Shown here one piece after another: positions 1 to 11,999 of a stretch of 64,000 nt of DNA; positions within the stretch are counted from its first letter, which is position 1; each line of letters starts with the position of its first letter. The stretch comes from Costus lasius (Eukaryota; Streptophyta; Magnoliopsida; Zingiberales; Costaceae), in NCBI GenBank assembly GCA_027563935.2, contig CM050446.2, forward strand, positions 128,728,499 to 128,792,498, written 5' to 3'. The notes under the pieces are model-generated. The model did no database searches and was not told the origin of the DNA. It was given only the letters and a program-made list of their open reading frames with translations. A program made the translations under genes and the position numbers.

Positions 1-335
1 TTGAGAAAGAACAATAAGAAATGTCGTAAGGAAGTTTAATTTGGTATTTGAGGAGGATTGAAGATGAAAGATGATGATGACAAAGAAGAACGAAAAAGAA
101 GAAGAAAATAAAGAAGAAGATGAAAACAAGGATAGAAAAAGACAGAAGAAGATGAAGACAAAGATAGAAAAAGACATAAGAGGACGAAGATAGAAGATGA
201 AGAAGATAACGAGTAAGAAGATGATGATGAAAGAAGACGAAGACAATGAACGCAACGATGATGATGAAGAAGAAGACAATAAAGAATAAGAAGAAAGGAA
301 GATGACCAAGATGAATACAATGAACTTGTAAGATG
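1..335. repeat. Polypurine (GAA/GAT)n low-complexity tract
   Basis: After about 60 bases of unique sequence, the + strand becomes almost pure purine with a T every few bases (GAAGAAGAT-type units). The complementary composition appears on the + strand at 41839-43440, and the unique tip at 1-60 is the inverted copy of about 43430-43492. Open frames through it encode only Ser/Leu/Phe-rich low-complexity peptide and are not genes. Its left end is cut by the window. Confidence 0.85.
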
Positions 336-1090
336 AAGACAACCTGCTCCTCTATATTTTTAAACATTATGAGTTAAAACAAATGTTTGTAATGATGACA
401 AGCCATCACTGTTCCTCAAAGCATATCCAATTGTAGGCACAATGATATACAGTGTATAATATGATCAGATGATTATAGATTTCAGTAGCATAAATTAGAT
501 GACTAACAAAGTGGACTTCTTTGTCAAGAAATCCAAGCTTTAACATACTGTTACTAACTTCAAGTTAGGATAGCAACACTGAAGACAGCATATAAAGTAA
601 TTATATCTACATTAAAATAATAGTTCCAAAAATGGAGGCCTAACCTGTATCTCCAGGGTGGCAATCAAGTTGCATAAAATGTTCCCCAGCAGACTCAACA
701 ATCCCTGCACGCCCATAATGAGGCCAAGAAGAAACAACTCTTTACCTCAAAATTGAAGGTAAATGTTCGCTTATGCAAAAAGTCATTAAGCCTTTAAGTA
801 CCAACTAGTAGAATTAAATAAAAACACTCAACTTCTTCTCTAAGAAATTTCATATCAAGTGCTACTTGCTTTTCCATGCAAGGGTATACTTGTAATTTTC
901 AGGGACCTTTTTGTAAATATTTAAAACGTATAGATGTTTTCTGTAAAATTATTTCTAAAACGACAATAAACCACAAAAAATCCTACTTTCCCTGGCCTCT
1001 CTTCCTCTCCCCTTTGTTCCAAAGTGCTGAGCTAGGTAAAACTCTTTCACCTTACAAAGACAATATGCAAGGATTAATAAGATTTTGAGG
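335..1090 (+). repeat. Segmental duplication block a, long copy
   Basis: Non-coding AT-rich DNA that matches 44815-45605 in the same orientation with scattered substitutions and small indels. Both copies follow a GAAGAAGACAA-type purine stretch and both run through a TATTTTTAAACATTATGAG-like segment. Homology stops near 1088 and 45603. I see no gene here. Confidence 0.85.
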
Positions 1091-1599
1091 AAGCATATAG
1101 GACAGAAGTATCACTAAGATAAACCCTTATAACTAATTTATTTGGAAAACATCATTATCACAAATTTATGCTTCCTGCATGTTTTTTTTTTTTTCAAATT
1201 ATGTACAATCATCATCAGCATTATTAACTCATGCTATGATCTAAAAAGTAGAAGAAAGTATTGTTGTTTCCCTCTCTTCAACTAAAATTATTACTAATTT
1301 GTGTTTGTCTGATACATTTGAAGTCTAATTTTGATGTTGATCGGCATGATAGAATAAAAAGAAGGTAGAGACAAGATAGTTTATAGGAGTGGGCAGGACA
1401 GAGCAGAAATACACAACATCGCCATGCATTAGTTAATAACAGTGCTAACCAGTATTTGGTATTTTGATAATTTAGCTTTCCACATACCATTCTATTGTTT
1501 CCCTTTAATCAATACCATCTTATCATTTACATAGATCTTAAAAAGAAGGTATTTTTGATAATTTATATAATCAAACATTGCAAGCTTGTTCACTTACAA

Positions 1600-1735
1600 A
1601 AATATTAACTAGCACTAGACCACTTGACTATAATCCTTAGATACAATAATACGGTAAAAATACTTGATTAGCATTAAACCACTTTGATAATATTAAATAC
1701 TTGACTAGCACTGGACCACTTTGATAGTATTAAAC
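1600..1735. repeat. Degenerate tandem repeat of about 45 bp
   Basis: About three imperfect units share the phrase ACTTGACTAGCACTGGACCA followed by CTTTGATA. They are at about 1604, 1660 and 1700. Non-coding. Confidence 0.55.
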
Positions 1736-2087
1736 CATCTAAAATATGGAGATAGCATAAGATAAGTCAACAAGAAGACTATGTTACCTTACAAAAATTA
1801 AGAGGAAACAAAATAAAAGATTGTCAATTACTCAAAATGTTAGAACGGTTATTTGAAGAGAATAAACCTGCCAAGAGTTCAAGATATCTTGTTCCAGTTG
1901 CTCGATATGCAACAAGATTGCCTAAGAGCCTTGCAATCAAGTAAATCTCATCTTTTTCCGAAACACTCCTAGATGAACCAATGAGAGGAAAATTAATAGG
2001 CAATATAAAACATTATTACCATTAATGATCCAAATTAGTAAAAACCCCTACAAGTACTTAACCCGTCAACAGTACAAAGCTTCCCGT

Positions 2088-2396
2088 ATTCCATAATCAA
2101 ACCTGTAGTGTGCTAGGCAATATCATGGGGTTGAATAAAATGATCTACACCTCAATATATCTGGTCCTGTAAAGCACTATAAAGTAATCACAAACTACAA
2201 TAGCAAAAGATAGGAAACAACTAATATTTTCTTTCCAAATTCCATGATCAAATACCTCCCTGTAGTGTGCTTTCCAGGCAGTATCATGGGGGTTGAATAA
2301 AATGATCTACACCTCAATATATCTGACTCTGTAAAGCACCATAAAGTAACCACAAACCACACTAGCAAAAGATAGGAAACAACTAATATTTTCTTC
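2088..2396. repeat. Two-unit tandem duplication, about 160 bp
   Basis: Unit one (about 2088-2238) and unit two (about 2239-2396) share long phrases such as CTGTAGTGTGCT, TGAATAAAATGATCTACACC and GGAAACAACTAATATTTTC in the same order. They differ by a few substitutions and a short insertion near the start of unit two. No coding potential. Confidence 0.8.
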
Positions 2397-4559
2397 CATG
2401 TTTGATCAACTGTTTCCCATCCTATACATGGTCATGGGAACCAAGATAAAGCATGTTAGAAATGAAGATGAGGAGCAAAAAGATGTGTTCAGATCCTTCT
2501 GTGTAAAAAGACTAAAAAGTAGGTAGAAGACATTAAAGTAAGCAATTATAACCCAGAAACAAAATGTGTATCATTCAAACAATTGTGAGAATGTAATTCC
2601 AAGGTACCAGTAAAACAAGCTATAAGGCAATAACAACAACAAAAGAAAGAAAAACTCACAATTAAAGACAAACTGATTATAGAACCTATAGATTTCAGAC
2701 TAAAAAAAAAGAAAACCACCATCTTAAAACCAATTGTGAATGATAAGGTGAATTTAAAGACCAACATTTTTGTGTCAAAATTCAAATCTTCATAGTTCAT
2801 GGAATTAATTGATGACTAGAGAAAGAGGATATATGGATTCTACCAAGAAATCTTGATGGATGCCATCATGGAACAATAAAAAGCCTAATAGAGTAGAGAA
2901 TAGTGTAAAAAAAACCAAAGAGGATAAAGAATTTCAATTTTTTCTATTATATGTTAAGAACCTTGTATAATGAGTAGACTCGATGATCTTCCTGTTGTTC
3001 CTCTTTTATACTTTTTGTTGTTCCTTGTACAGCTTCCTAATGGAATAAACAGGAGGTTTTACCCTATATCAGCTTCAAATGCAATTGATTCATAGAGAAA
3101 TTTTGGCATATAAACAATGAGAAACTTGTTATGTGCATTCACTTGAGTGTTGCCAAGATCTAGATAAATGAAATAAATGCCATGGCTACATGTTTAGTGT
3201 AGCATCACTTATTTCTATTAAGTCTCACATAGGTATTTGTAATCTACTTTGAAATAATTCTTTCTATCACACTTGATATCAGACCCCTCCTCTTCTCCCT
3301 TCTCTACACCACCCAAGTCATAGTTCTCTTCTCTAGACACTCTTAAGTGGCATTATAGTTATCATTGTCACCAACACTTCTCAAAAAAGGGCAATCTACA
3401 ATATTTGGACCCCCACCATAAAAGCACACCCTCTACACATCGTATAGGACCAAGACCGTCGGACCTATCAAGATACTATATAGGACTTCTCCAAGTTTTT
3501 ATTTGTAGGTTCCACAATTTTTGCCATCAATCCCATTTCATACCTAGTCACTCATTTTGTATTTGTTCTTTATATAATATAATATTTGCACCAGTCACCA
3601 AGCATAAAGTTAGGGATATTTGTTTAATATGCTACATAATTCGAGTAATTGCTCACACCAATAAAGCTTTTAGTATCTGGCAGGAGGTTGATAGCTATTC
3701 AAGTAGGCTGGTTACTGTCATGGAGGTTGATTATTTGATATGAGAAACACCAATTTAAGATTTGTTTTCACTATTTCTAACCAGGATTTGGTTTCATTAT
3801 TTTAACTATTTCAATTCTTTATGATGTTTATTTAGTTGATAAGCAATAAACAAAATAAAATGTTATGAAACATTTTACGATAATTATTTTAGTATGGTGA
3901 GTTTGACTATCTTCTTGGATTATGTTTCTAATCTTTTTTCTACTTCCGTTCAACTTAAGTTAATATTATAGACCTTGTGGCATTTGTTTGAAGCAAGTTC
4001 TAGTTTAGAACTTTTACGATCCAAACTTATGTACTCCAATTCAACTCAAACTAACTGTGAAGCTTGTGGTTTAGTGTATAGTAAGATATTGTTTATAACT
4101 TTTTTTCATTACTATTTGGTTCAAAATGATGTATTATTAATTCAAGCAAGTTTTTATTTTAGTTTAGGATAGAACTTTGTGGTTAAAATAAATTTTACAT
4201 ATCCATATAATATACAGTGAAAGAAAGAGAAAGAATACTGTATCTTTAAGAATACTGTATCTTTGTGCCTTTACCTCGGGTAAATTTGTACCTTTGTGCC
4301 TTAGTCAAGATTCAAGATACCGTACGTACAAGATATAACTAACACATGGTACCAACCTGTATCAATTTTATATGTATGTGCATACTATGTATATGAAATT
4401 TAGTTAAATTGTGTTATCTTACATTGTCATTAAATGATTCTCAATTAAATTTACCAAGTAGGATGCTCATTAAATTCAAAATGAGTGGTGATTATTGAAA
4501 TAATAGACTAGTTGCACTCAAGTTAATGTGATGTAGTGGATATTTAGAAGTCTTCCTAC

Positions 4560-5120
4560 AATATATGGTATTACTATATTGAAGTCTATATGCTTAGTAA
4601 ACTAGAACAGTCCACTAACTCTTCTCAGACTAGAATATAGGAACTAGGATAGGCACGAATATTGGACTAAATAAGGATACATATAAAAACCATGGTAAGA
4701 AGCTTGTATGCAGTATTCTTAGAAGTGACTGTAATTTGGCCTGGCAATAGTGAAATTCAGCTAACATAACATTCTAGGACTTTTGTGGAACCATGTTATA
4801 GGGCTTTATTTAAATCCATAAATTGCACTTTATTGTTTAATACTAGCTGCTCCTGAGCAATAGAACATGAACAGTGATTCCATGTAGACTTCTTTAGAAA
4901 TAGCATCATAAAGAAAGACATTTTTAATGTCCATCTAATAAAGTTGCTAATCAAGGTTGATAGCCAAGGAGAAGAGTACACTAAGTTCAACTTAGCTAAA
5001 GGTGATAAAATGACAAGTAGCAGTTTCTATAAGTTTGTGTGAATCCTTGCAACTAGCTGAGCCATATATCTATCCAATGTTCCATCAAGATTATATTTAA
5101 TTTTACACACTCACTTATAT
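4560..5120 (-). pseudogene. Decayed Ty1/copia reverse transcriptase fragment
   Basis: Read on the minus strand, translation in shifting frames gives pieces in the order typical of copia RT. First comes a WVCKIKYNLDGTLDRY-like stretch near 5115-5065 (family form: [24 protein letters not shown]). Then follow a degenerate AKLNLVYSSPWL segment and an MDIKNVFL..EVYME-like stretch near 4900. Last is a YGFK.SPITWFHKSP-like piece near 4800. Stops and frameshifts are frequent, no LTRs are seen, and the YVDD box is not recognisable. It is an old truncated relic, unrelated in age to the two intact-ended copia elements further right. The identity rests on motif order, so confidence is moderate. Confidence 0.6.
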
Positions 5121-5490
5121 AAGACTAGAAAATCCCTAATGGAGGAGAAGCTAGCAACCATGTTGTCATGAACTCATGGATAGATGATGGACTCATTTCT
5201 AAAACGTTGCTTGGAACTTTACCATTTACTTAATGATAAGAATTAGGCTCAAATAGATTTTATTTTTCACTTAACTATTTGCTAAGTGTCCTTAGTAGCT
5301 AGAATGTTTTGCTAGAGTATGTGTAAGATTTCAAATAGCATCTACGTCAAACAAGGCAATTAAGAAAGATACTTTTCTTTTGATTAATATTGTTCTAGAC
5401 TTCTATAAAAGAAATGTAAACTATTGGCCATTATGCTTATTGACATTGGACTATTTTTTTTTTGGCAATTGAGTTGGCAAATGGATAAAC

Positions 5491-8400
5491 AATTTACAGT
5501 CCTCATCGAAGAGCACAAATTTGTCAAGATAGAAAATTACCAGCACATCCTCATATTCAAGTTTTGCAAATATATTAGTTCACAGTAATTTTCACAATGT
5601 TATAGCTTAAAATATAAATTTAAGAAATATGGCATTAAGGAAAACTAGGAAATGTCTTTTCTTTCTTATCATTCCTTCTCTAGGAAACTCAAACTTGTGC
5701 AATTTCAATAGCCTAAGTTATCATGATACTAATTGCTATGCTTTTGTAAGACATTTGAAACCCAAAAAATTTGGAAGTATTAAATCATTAGCACACTTTA
5801 ATTATTTACCTACCATATTACCGAGAAAAAATAACATAGCACATTCTAAAAATAGTAACAGAAGGGAGTCAGGGCCGAGGCCAAGTCTGTAGCTATCCAC
5901 AACATAATAGATTATAATCTATTAGCAGCTATTTTGGGATGCACTGAATATTGAAGTAAATCACAAATCTTTGCAAAACGTGTAGCATTCACGGTGGACC
6001 TTATGGTAAGGTAGTAATAAGTATTTGAACAAGATATAACTTGTGTTCAAAATTCACCCAACTCCAGAGAAAAACATGAAGTCAAAATTCAAGCCTATCA
6101 TGTTTAGAGCACAAATTTGAACGGTGAAGGGCAGTCGATTCAACGGCTAGTTCCCGATTTCCCTTTCTTTTAAATTTCATTGTTGATTTTAATATAAAAT
6201 TTATTCTATATATTTTAAATAGGTCAGGTGGATCAGATTAATATTAAAATGAATAATATTTTATTAAATTTAAATTAGTGGCATGCCATGTTGACTATCA
6301 CACTTTCTATTGATCAAATTCGGGTCAATAGTTGAACACGGATAATTAAATTCATTCAACTACAATATAATTTATTTAGTCAAATATAAACGCAATCTAC
6401 AATATGATACTGAAGCAAAACAATAAATATGCTAAATTATTTTCAAAAATCTAAATTACTGAGATACTAAAATCTATAAATCGATATAATTAGAAGAATA
6501 CATCATAGCGTCTATATTAAACACATTTTTGGCATGTCCACCTAAGCTAGCTACTACTACTACACCAACTTATAATAAAAGAAATGGAATTAGCAAAAAT
6601 TACTAAATATAAATCAAAACAAGTTAAAAGTATGCTTCAATAGATAAAATGAAATAACGTTATATTACATCTAGATACTCATATATTATAATACAAAAAA
6701 TAACAATCGTATGAAAAATAATAAACAATAGTATAATGAAAATATCGATATGTAGCTAAATAAAACCCTCAATTATGAGTATTTCTATTATTAGCTCATA
6801 TAATTTAACACAAACAATTTTATAGTGTTGTGTCCAATAACTAGCAATCCTAACATTGCCTAAAAATAACTTGTAGTTACTCTAGCAAACACATTGTAAT
6901 CATAATATTACCTAAAGACAACTTCTTGCTTCAACTATAGTATACCATATATTCTAACTATTTACTTAGTTACTAACTAAATCACAGAAAATGTATAAAT
7001 GTGCTGAGATTAAGTAGATTAAAGACGGAGGTAGAGTACTATCCATAATACTTGTCTTTTTCCTTCCAATTTACCATGATCTTACATAGAGTTAAAATTC
7101 AATTATGAAGTTAAACTAGTTTAAATTGAATATCTTTAATTGGTATTATTAAATTTTTAATATTATTTTTTAACAGTGTCATGTGAGTTTGAATTTAAGT
7201 TAGAAATTAACCTGAGTTTTGGTGAACGGCTGAATTGAGTAGCGAAAGGTTCTTTGGGGTAAATTTAGAGGACAAAGGGTAATAAAATTACATCCCTTGC
7301 TTGGTTGCCATAATATTGTTATTGATTAACCCTGCTTTTGTAGATTTTTAATGAAACTAGATTGAATAAACTCGATAAACCAATAAAATATAAATAGAAC
7401 TTCTCAAAAATAAGGATGCAATCTTTAGTATAATGAATGTGTTTCATGCTATTGAAAATTTACCTAATCTTTTACATTACTGCTGTAAAAACTTAGGGAT
7501 TTTCTAATTGAATAGACAAGACCATAGATTTATAAATGATTTAGATGTTACAAGATGAATTATGGTGAAAGCACTTAATTTTAATGACTTGTTAAATGCA
7601 AATATTTTCTGTAATTGACCAGCAAATTATTAAAATGTCTAGGTCAACTTATTGTTACATATACCTAGCTTAGAGAAAAATATGTTTCAAGTTTAAGCAT
7701 AGTTTAAAGGAAAGGTTTGAATGCCTGCCCATATTGGTATACCTGTCCATTGAAGACAGTGGTTAGTTTATCATATTTTAGTAATTGTAGCTATGGTTGT
7801 CTTCATATTTATAGCTATGATCATTTCATGTGTCTAAAATCTAATCATGTAGGCTTTGTTGACCGTAGAAGCCTCAATATCATTCTTCTTCTTCCCTAAG
7901 TCTCCCACTTTTCTCATTTCATTCTTTTCTCTCACCTCTTGAACTTGTCTTCATCTCTTTACACAATGCACACACCTACTATTCTCTTTTCTTTCACTAC
8001 TCTTCTATGCAGGCAGAGCTTTATTCATTGTGCCATATCTTTGAACACAACCTGCACATCTGACTACTCCACCCACTCCATCTTCATCAATTTCATATTC
8101 CTCATTGCCCTCCACTCATCACCATTTGACAGGCCACAAAAAAGATGTTGAAGCCTCCTCCCTTCCGTAACTACCATCCACACTGCTCTCCCACTAACTC
8201 TAAAACTTTGCCACACACATCACCTTCAATACCACTTTTTAATTAAAGGATTAACTGTTGCAAACTCCTAGACATGACCTTTCCTTAAGCTTGCTGCACA
8301 ACACATTGCATACTTGCCTATTGCAATAATCCATTCAAAGATCACCACTTCCCTGGTCTTTTGCTAAATGTCCCTTGTTTGGTTGTCCTAATATTGTTAT

Positions 8401-9790
8401 TGCTTACCCCCTCCTTTTGTAGATTTTTTAAATAAAACTAGATTGAATATTAAACTTGAAAAACCAATAAAACAAAAATAGAACTTTTCAAAAATAATGA
8501 TGCAATCTATTGGGATAATGAATGTGTTTCTTGCTATTTCCTTGTTTTTTTTTTATAAAGAATCCTAAATTGAGAGTTTTTTTTTTAGTGGATGGAGTGA
8601 GATCTTATAGTAATACTATATTGTAATTCACACGACCAGTATGAAAATTATAATTTTCTTTAGAGGATATAGTAGAACCACATATGGTTTTTAAAATCAG
8701 TACACCCAAATTTTAAGTGATATGTTTCATACAGCACGTGTTAGGCTAAAAATCAGCCATACCACACAGGGTATATTGATGTTCACCCCAAAATTTTACA
8801 ATATCTTTTAATCAGGAAGCTAACAAGTTTAGGATGTCAGTAAAGACAACCAATATTTAAATCATGTACTAGAAGGATTGAGGCAATCAGTTGCTTGGAA
8901 TATAAGAATTTTAGGTTCATTGTTAAAGGTCTTTAAGCATTGGATTTATAAGAATTTATATTCTAAAATTTTATTGTGTATCATTCGATCTCAAATCTAG
9001 CTGTATATACAAATTTAAACTAAGCTGAAACGAAATTTCAAAAAACATATGCTAGAAGTGAAAAATGAGAGAAACAAATAAAAAAAATTTGTATTGATTA
9101 ATTCAGAAAGATAAAAGAAAACATGAAACTTCATTGATCCTCAAATCAAAGATGAGTTTGATAACAATTTTTCTTTAGATCAACCATGCCTACGTCTACC
9201 CAAAAAATGAATAGATGAAAGACAATTCAATATTCTCCATATGAATATGGGAGCTTTTACTTCACCCTGCATTAACGAGCATACCTAGCACCAAGGTTTA
9301 AATCTTGGTTTGTGGGTTATATCTCGAACACTAGTAGGACCAGTTCTATATTAGCACCATCTTTTACTAGCACATGAAATGACCAAACCAAAAGAAGGTT
9401 ATGCCAGGGAAGCTTCAAAAGAGACCTCAAAACCCTCCAATATGGACAGTTCAATTTGTTAAAACCTAAATCATCATTGTGATAGAGCTATGAAATGCAT
9501 TAGGGAGAAAATATATCTTTGTTCTCACTTTGTGGGGTCAAAAAGTGTTACATTAAAAATGTAATAGATCATTTTCAAATTCACCTTATAATAAATAAGA
9601 CTTTTTGTTTAATGGGTTCTGACTTTCACTCATTGTTAATTACCTCTGAAGTTAGGGAACCTTTGATTAAGAGATCTATACTATGAAATAAAATAGAAGA
9701 CAAGACTAAACAATATCATTGATAAATATTATAAAAATATATAATTTGACATGATACATAAGGGACGAAAGAAAAAAGGGCATCGTCTAT
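5491..9790 (+). repeat. Segmental duplication block b, long copy
   Basis: A 4.3-kb non-coding AT-rich block matching 45800-50100 at high identity (mid-90s percent by eye), with indels of a few to about 25 bases. Open frames retained in both copies, such as the 60-codon frames at 7717-7899 and 48032-48214, have no recognisable domain and probably persist only because the duplication is recent. I see no gene in this 4.3 kb. Confidence 0.9.
7288..8540. repeat. Direct repeat pair (7288-7460 and 8366-8540)
   Basis: Two segments of about 170 bp, roughly 1.08 kb apart, share the order CCCTTGCTTGGTTG, ATATTGTTATTG, TTTTGTAGATTTTT, AAACTAGATTGAATA and GATGCAATCT, ending in TAATGAATGTGTTTC. The same pair is present in the duplicate at about 47610-47780 and 48707-48875, so this repeat predates the segmental duplication. 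Confidence 0.75.
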
Positions 9791-10000
9791 TTGGATGACT
9801 TGTATTTGTCGAATGTTTAGCCTTGTGATAGCTTATAGAATATTTGAATTTAGATAATATCTAGCCTTGGCAGCGCAATGTCATATTGAGGAGTTACACC
9901 CCGATGGTAAACATCGACGTATGCACCTCCTAAACAATATTCCATTGTGATGCGTTAAAGCATGCATTAGATGTTGAATTTAGAAAATCATCCAGTGTAG

Positions 10001-10186
10001 GATATTTGATTTAAGAAAATATCCGGCCTTGCGGCATGTTGAATATTTAATTTGAGAAGATATCTGGCCTCACGGTGTGTTGGATATTTAAATTTAAAAA
10101 ATTATCCGACCTCGCGGTATATTAGATAATTTAATTTAAAAAATTACCTGGCCTCACGCATGTTGGATAATTTAATTTGGAAAATG
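10001..10186. repeat. 41-bp minisatellite
   Basis: Four and a half imperfect units start at about 10001, 10041, 10083, 10125 and 10166. Each has GATATTTAATTTAAGAAA-like sequence, then TATCCGGCCT, then CACGG or GCGG, then TGTTG. Isolated relatives of the unit occur upstream near 9838 and 9970. The array lies in the 1.7-kb block missing from the short duplicate. Confidence 0.8.
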
Positions 10187-10188
10187 TC

Positions 10189-10465
10189 AAGTCCGTTCAT
10201 AGCTGGCAGTTTGCTAAAAACTGTATACTTCTTACGAGCAACCAAATTGATCCTAATCAAACGGCAGTAGGATAAAAAAATGTAATCCATTAATAACTAG
10301 CAGTTTGCTAAAAACTGTAAGCTTCTTACACGAGCGACCAAATTTATCCTAATTAAACGGCAATAGGATAAAAAATATCAAGTCCGTTTATAGCTGACAG
10401 TTTTCTAAAAACTATATGCTCCTGACATGAGCATTGATCTTAATCAAATGATAGAAGTATCGAGA
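10189..10465. repeat. 95-bp tandem repeat, almost three units
   Basis: Units start at about 10189, 10283 and 10379. Each contains AAGTCCGTTCATAGCTG, CAGTTTGCTAAAAACTGTA, CTTCTTACACGAGC, ATCCTAATCAAACGGCA and AGGATAAAAAAT, with decreasing fidelity in the third unit. The last bases of the 41-bp minisatellite run straight into the first unit. Non-coding. Confidence 0.75.
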
Positions 10466-11999
10466 TACCAAGTTCGTCCATGGCCGCCGACAAAAAAAAG
10501 GTTCTTAAGCTCCTATTTGAAGATCATGAAGGGACAATCCTACCCATTTTTCCTAGCTCCAATGCTTGAAGACAATGAAGAAATTTTCTAGAGTGGAACG
10601 CCTTAGAGACACGCAGATGATCAGAAGTCAATCAACAATCATTAAAAATTTTGGTGACCCATGGAATATGTTGAGGGAGGGTAAGGAAGTGTGATAAAAA
10701 TATTATTTTGAGCAAGGGTATCCCCTTGTAATGAAATAAGAAAGCAAAGATTGTTTTATGAATTTTGGATGTAAAATCATGTTGCTTTGCAAATGTGGTG
10801 TGTAACTTTGCCAAATGAGCATAGCACAATGCTAACTACATATACAAATGAGGAATTTCATAGCAATATCCGGCAAAGTTAGCATTGCCAAATGACCCAT
10901 GGAATATGCTAACTACTTCATATACATGAAAATCACTCTATTTGATTTCATTACTGTCAAGAAAAAGGTTTACCGTTAGTCTCTGCAATATCTGAATACT
11001 ATAACTCCGCGAGTAAAGCATTTGACAACTCAAGCATAACATTCAAGCACAATCATGACAGAAACGGTACATAAACTCTAGTAGTACATGCAACAGGGGA
11101 ATACAAAACAGTATGTGAACCACAATAAACTCACTGCAAGCAGGTATAAAATGGACATATTTAACATGAACTATAAAAATTTCTCAAATTGAATCAAAAT
11201 TATTTTCAGTCAAAAGAAACAAAAATAATGGGGAGATTATAATCCAAATCAGTGGCCAAATTACAATCCAAAATCAGAGTAAGTAGTAAAATAAGGAATG
11301 ACAACAAGAGCCTAATACAAAGACTCAAAATTCAAATATGTGATGTAAAATGAAATATGTTAAAACTCCTTGATGATCTCTTAGAGAGCAAGCTTTTGTT
11401 TTTCAATAGAAGAAGCAAGTTTATTGCATTCAATTTCCTCAGTCTCATATCGTGTCTTTAGAGAAACCAGTTGAGCCTCAGATTTCTCAATCAATTTTGA
11501 ATTCGCCCTTTGAATATCTTCAATATTCTTAAGTTATCTTCCTGTTCTTACAGACCTGAAATCATGAGACACCTTTATGATAAGAGCCTTGACCTCTCCT
11601 CATCAATCTGCTTTATCTGTGCATCAACTTGTGCTATTCTAATTATGGTGGATTCATAAGATGCTATGGAAATGCTTCTTCTGCCAATCAATGCATCCTG
11701 CAGCATCGCCTCCTCGTTGCTTATCTAGGAACTAATTTCTGAAGTATTCAACCCTTGTATAGATTCAATTTCTCTAAAAATAGTTGAGATTTGTCTACTT
11801 AAACTATTCGAACGAAACATCCAATAGTACTCCAAGACCAGTCAAGGAATGTGAGATGCTATTTGAAAAAACTAAGAACTCCTCTACTAAAGGAAATATA
11901 TCCCTGATGTGAAATATATTCAAATAGTCAGCTATCAAAAATCGGGCGGTTCGTTCAAGCGAAGGACGAATTGCCTCTGGAATTTGGGAAGTGATAACG

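Larger units (their letters stand above)
1091..4549. other. Intergenic DNA absent from the short duplicate
   Basis: About 4.4 kb (to 5490) is present here but missing from the second duplicate copy between 45605 and 45800. This part has no convincing gene. Short open frames, such as the 112-codon one at 3405-3743, lack conserved motifs. It holds two local repeats, listed separately. Confidence 0.6.

Noticed and set aside
36..320. 94-codon minus-strand frame
   Set aside because: It is the complement of the GAA/GAT tract and encodes only Ser/Leu runs.
3270..3300. TTGATATCAGACC, resembling a copia primer site after a TTCTATCACA end
   Set aside because: No LTR partner or coding sequence in the right orientation is nearby; the only copia relic here (4.6-5.1 kb) is on the opposite strand.
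7717..8151. Open frames of 60-70 codons also present at 48032-48488
   Set aside because: Conservation is explained by the recent segmental duplication. There is no domain, splice logic or codon bias.
9285..9320. CACCAAGGTTTAAATCTTGG, similar to a pol III B box (SINE)
   Set aside because: No matching A box at the right distance, no poly-A or T-rich tail, and no target duplication.
10001..10465. Possible CRISPR-like array
   Set aside because: Plant nuclear context. Units are contiguous imperfect minisatellites without unique spacers or associated genes.
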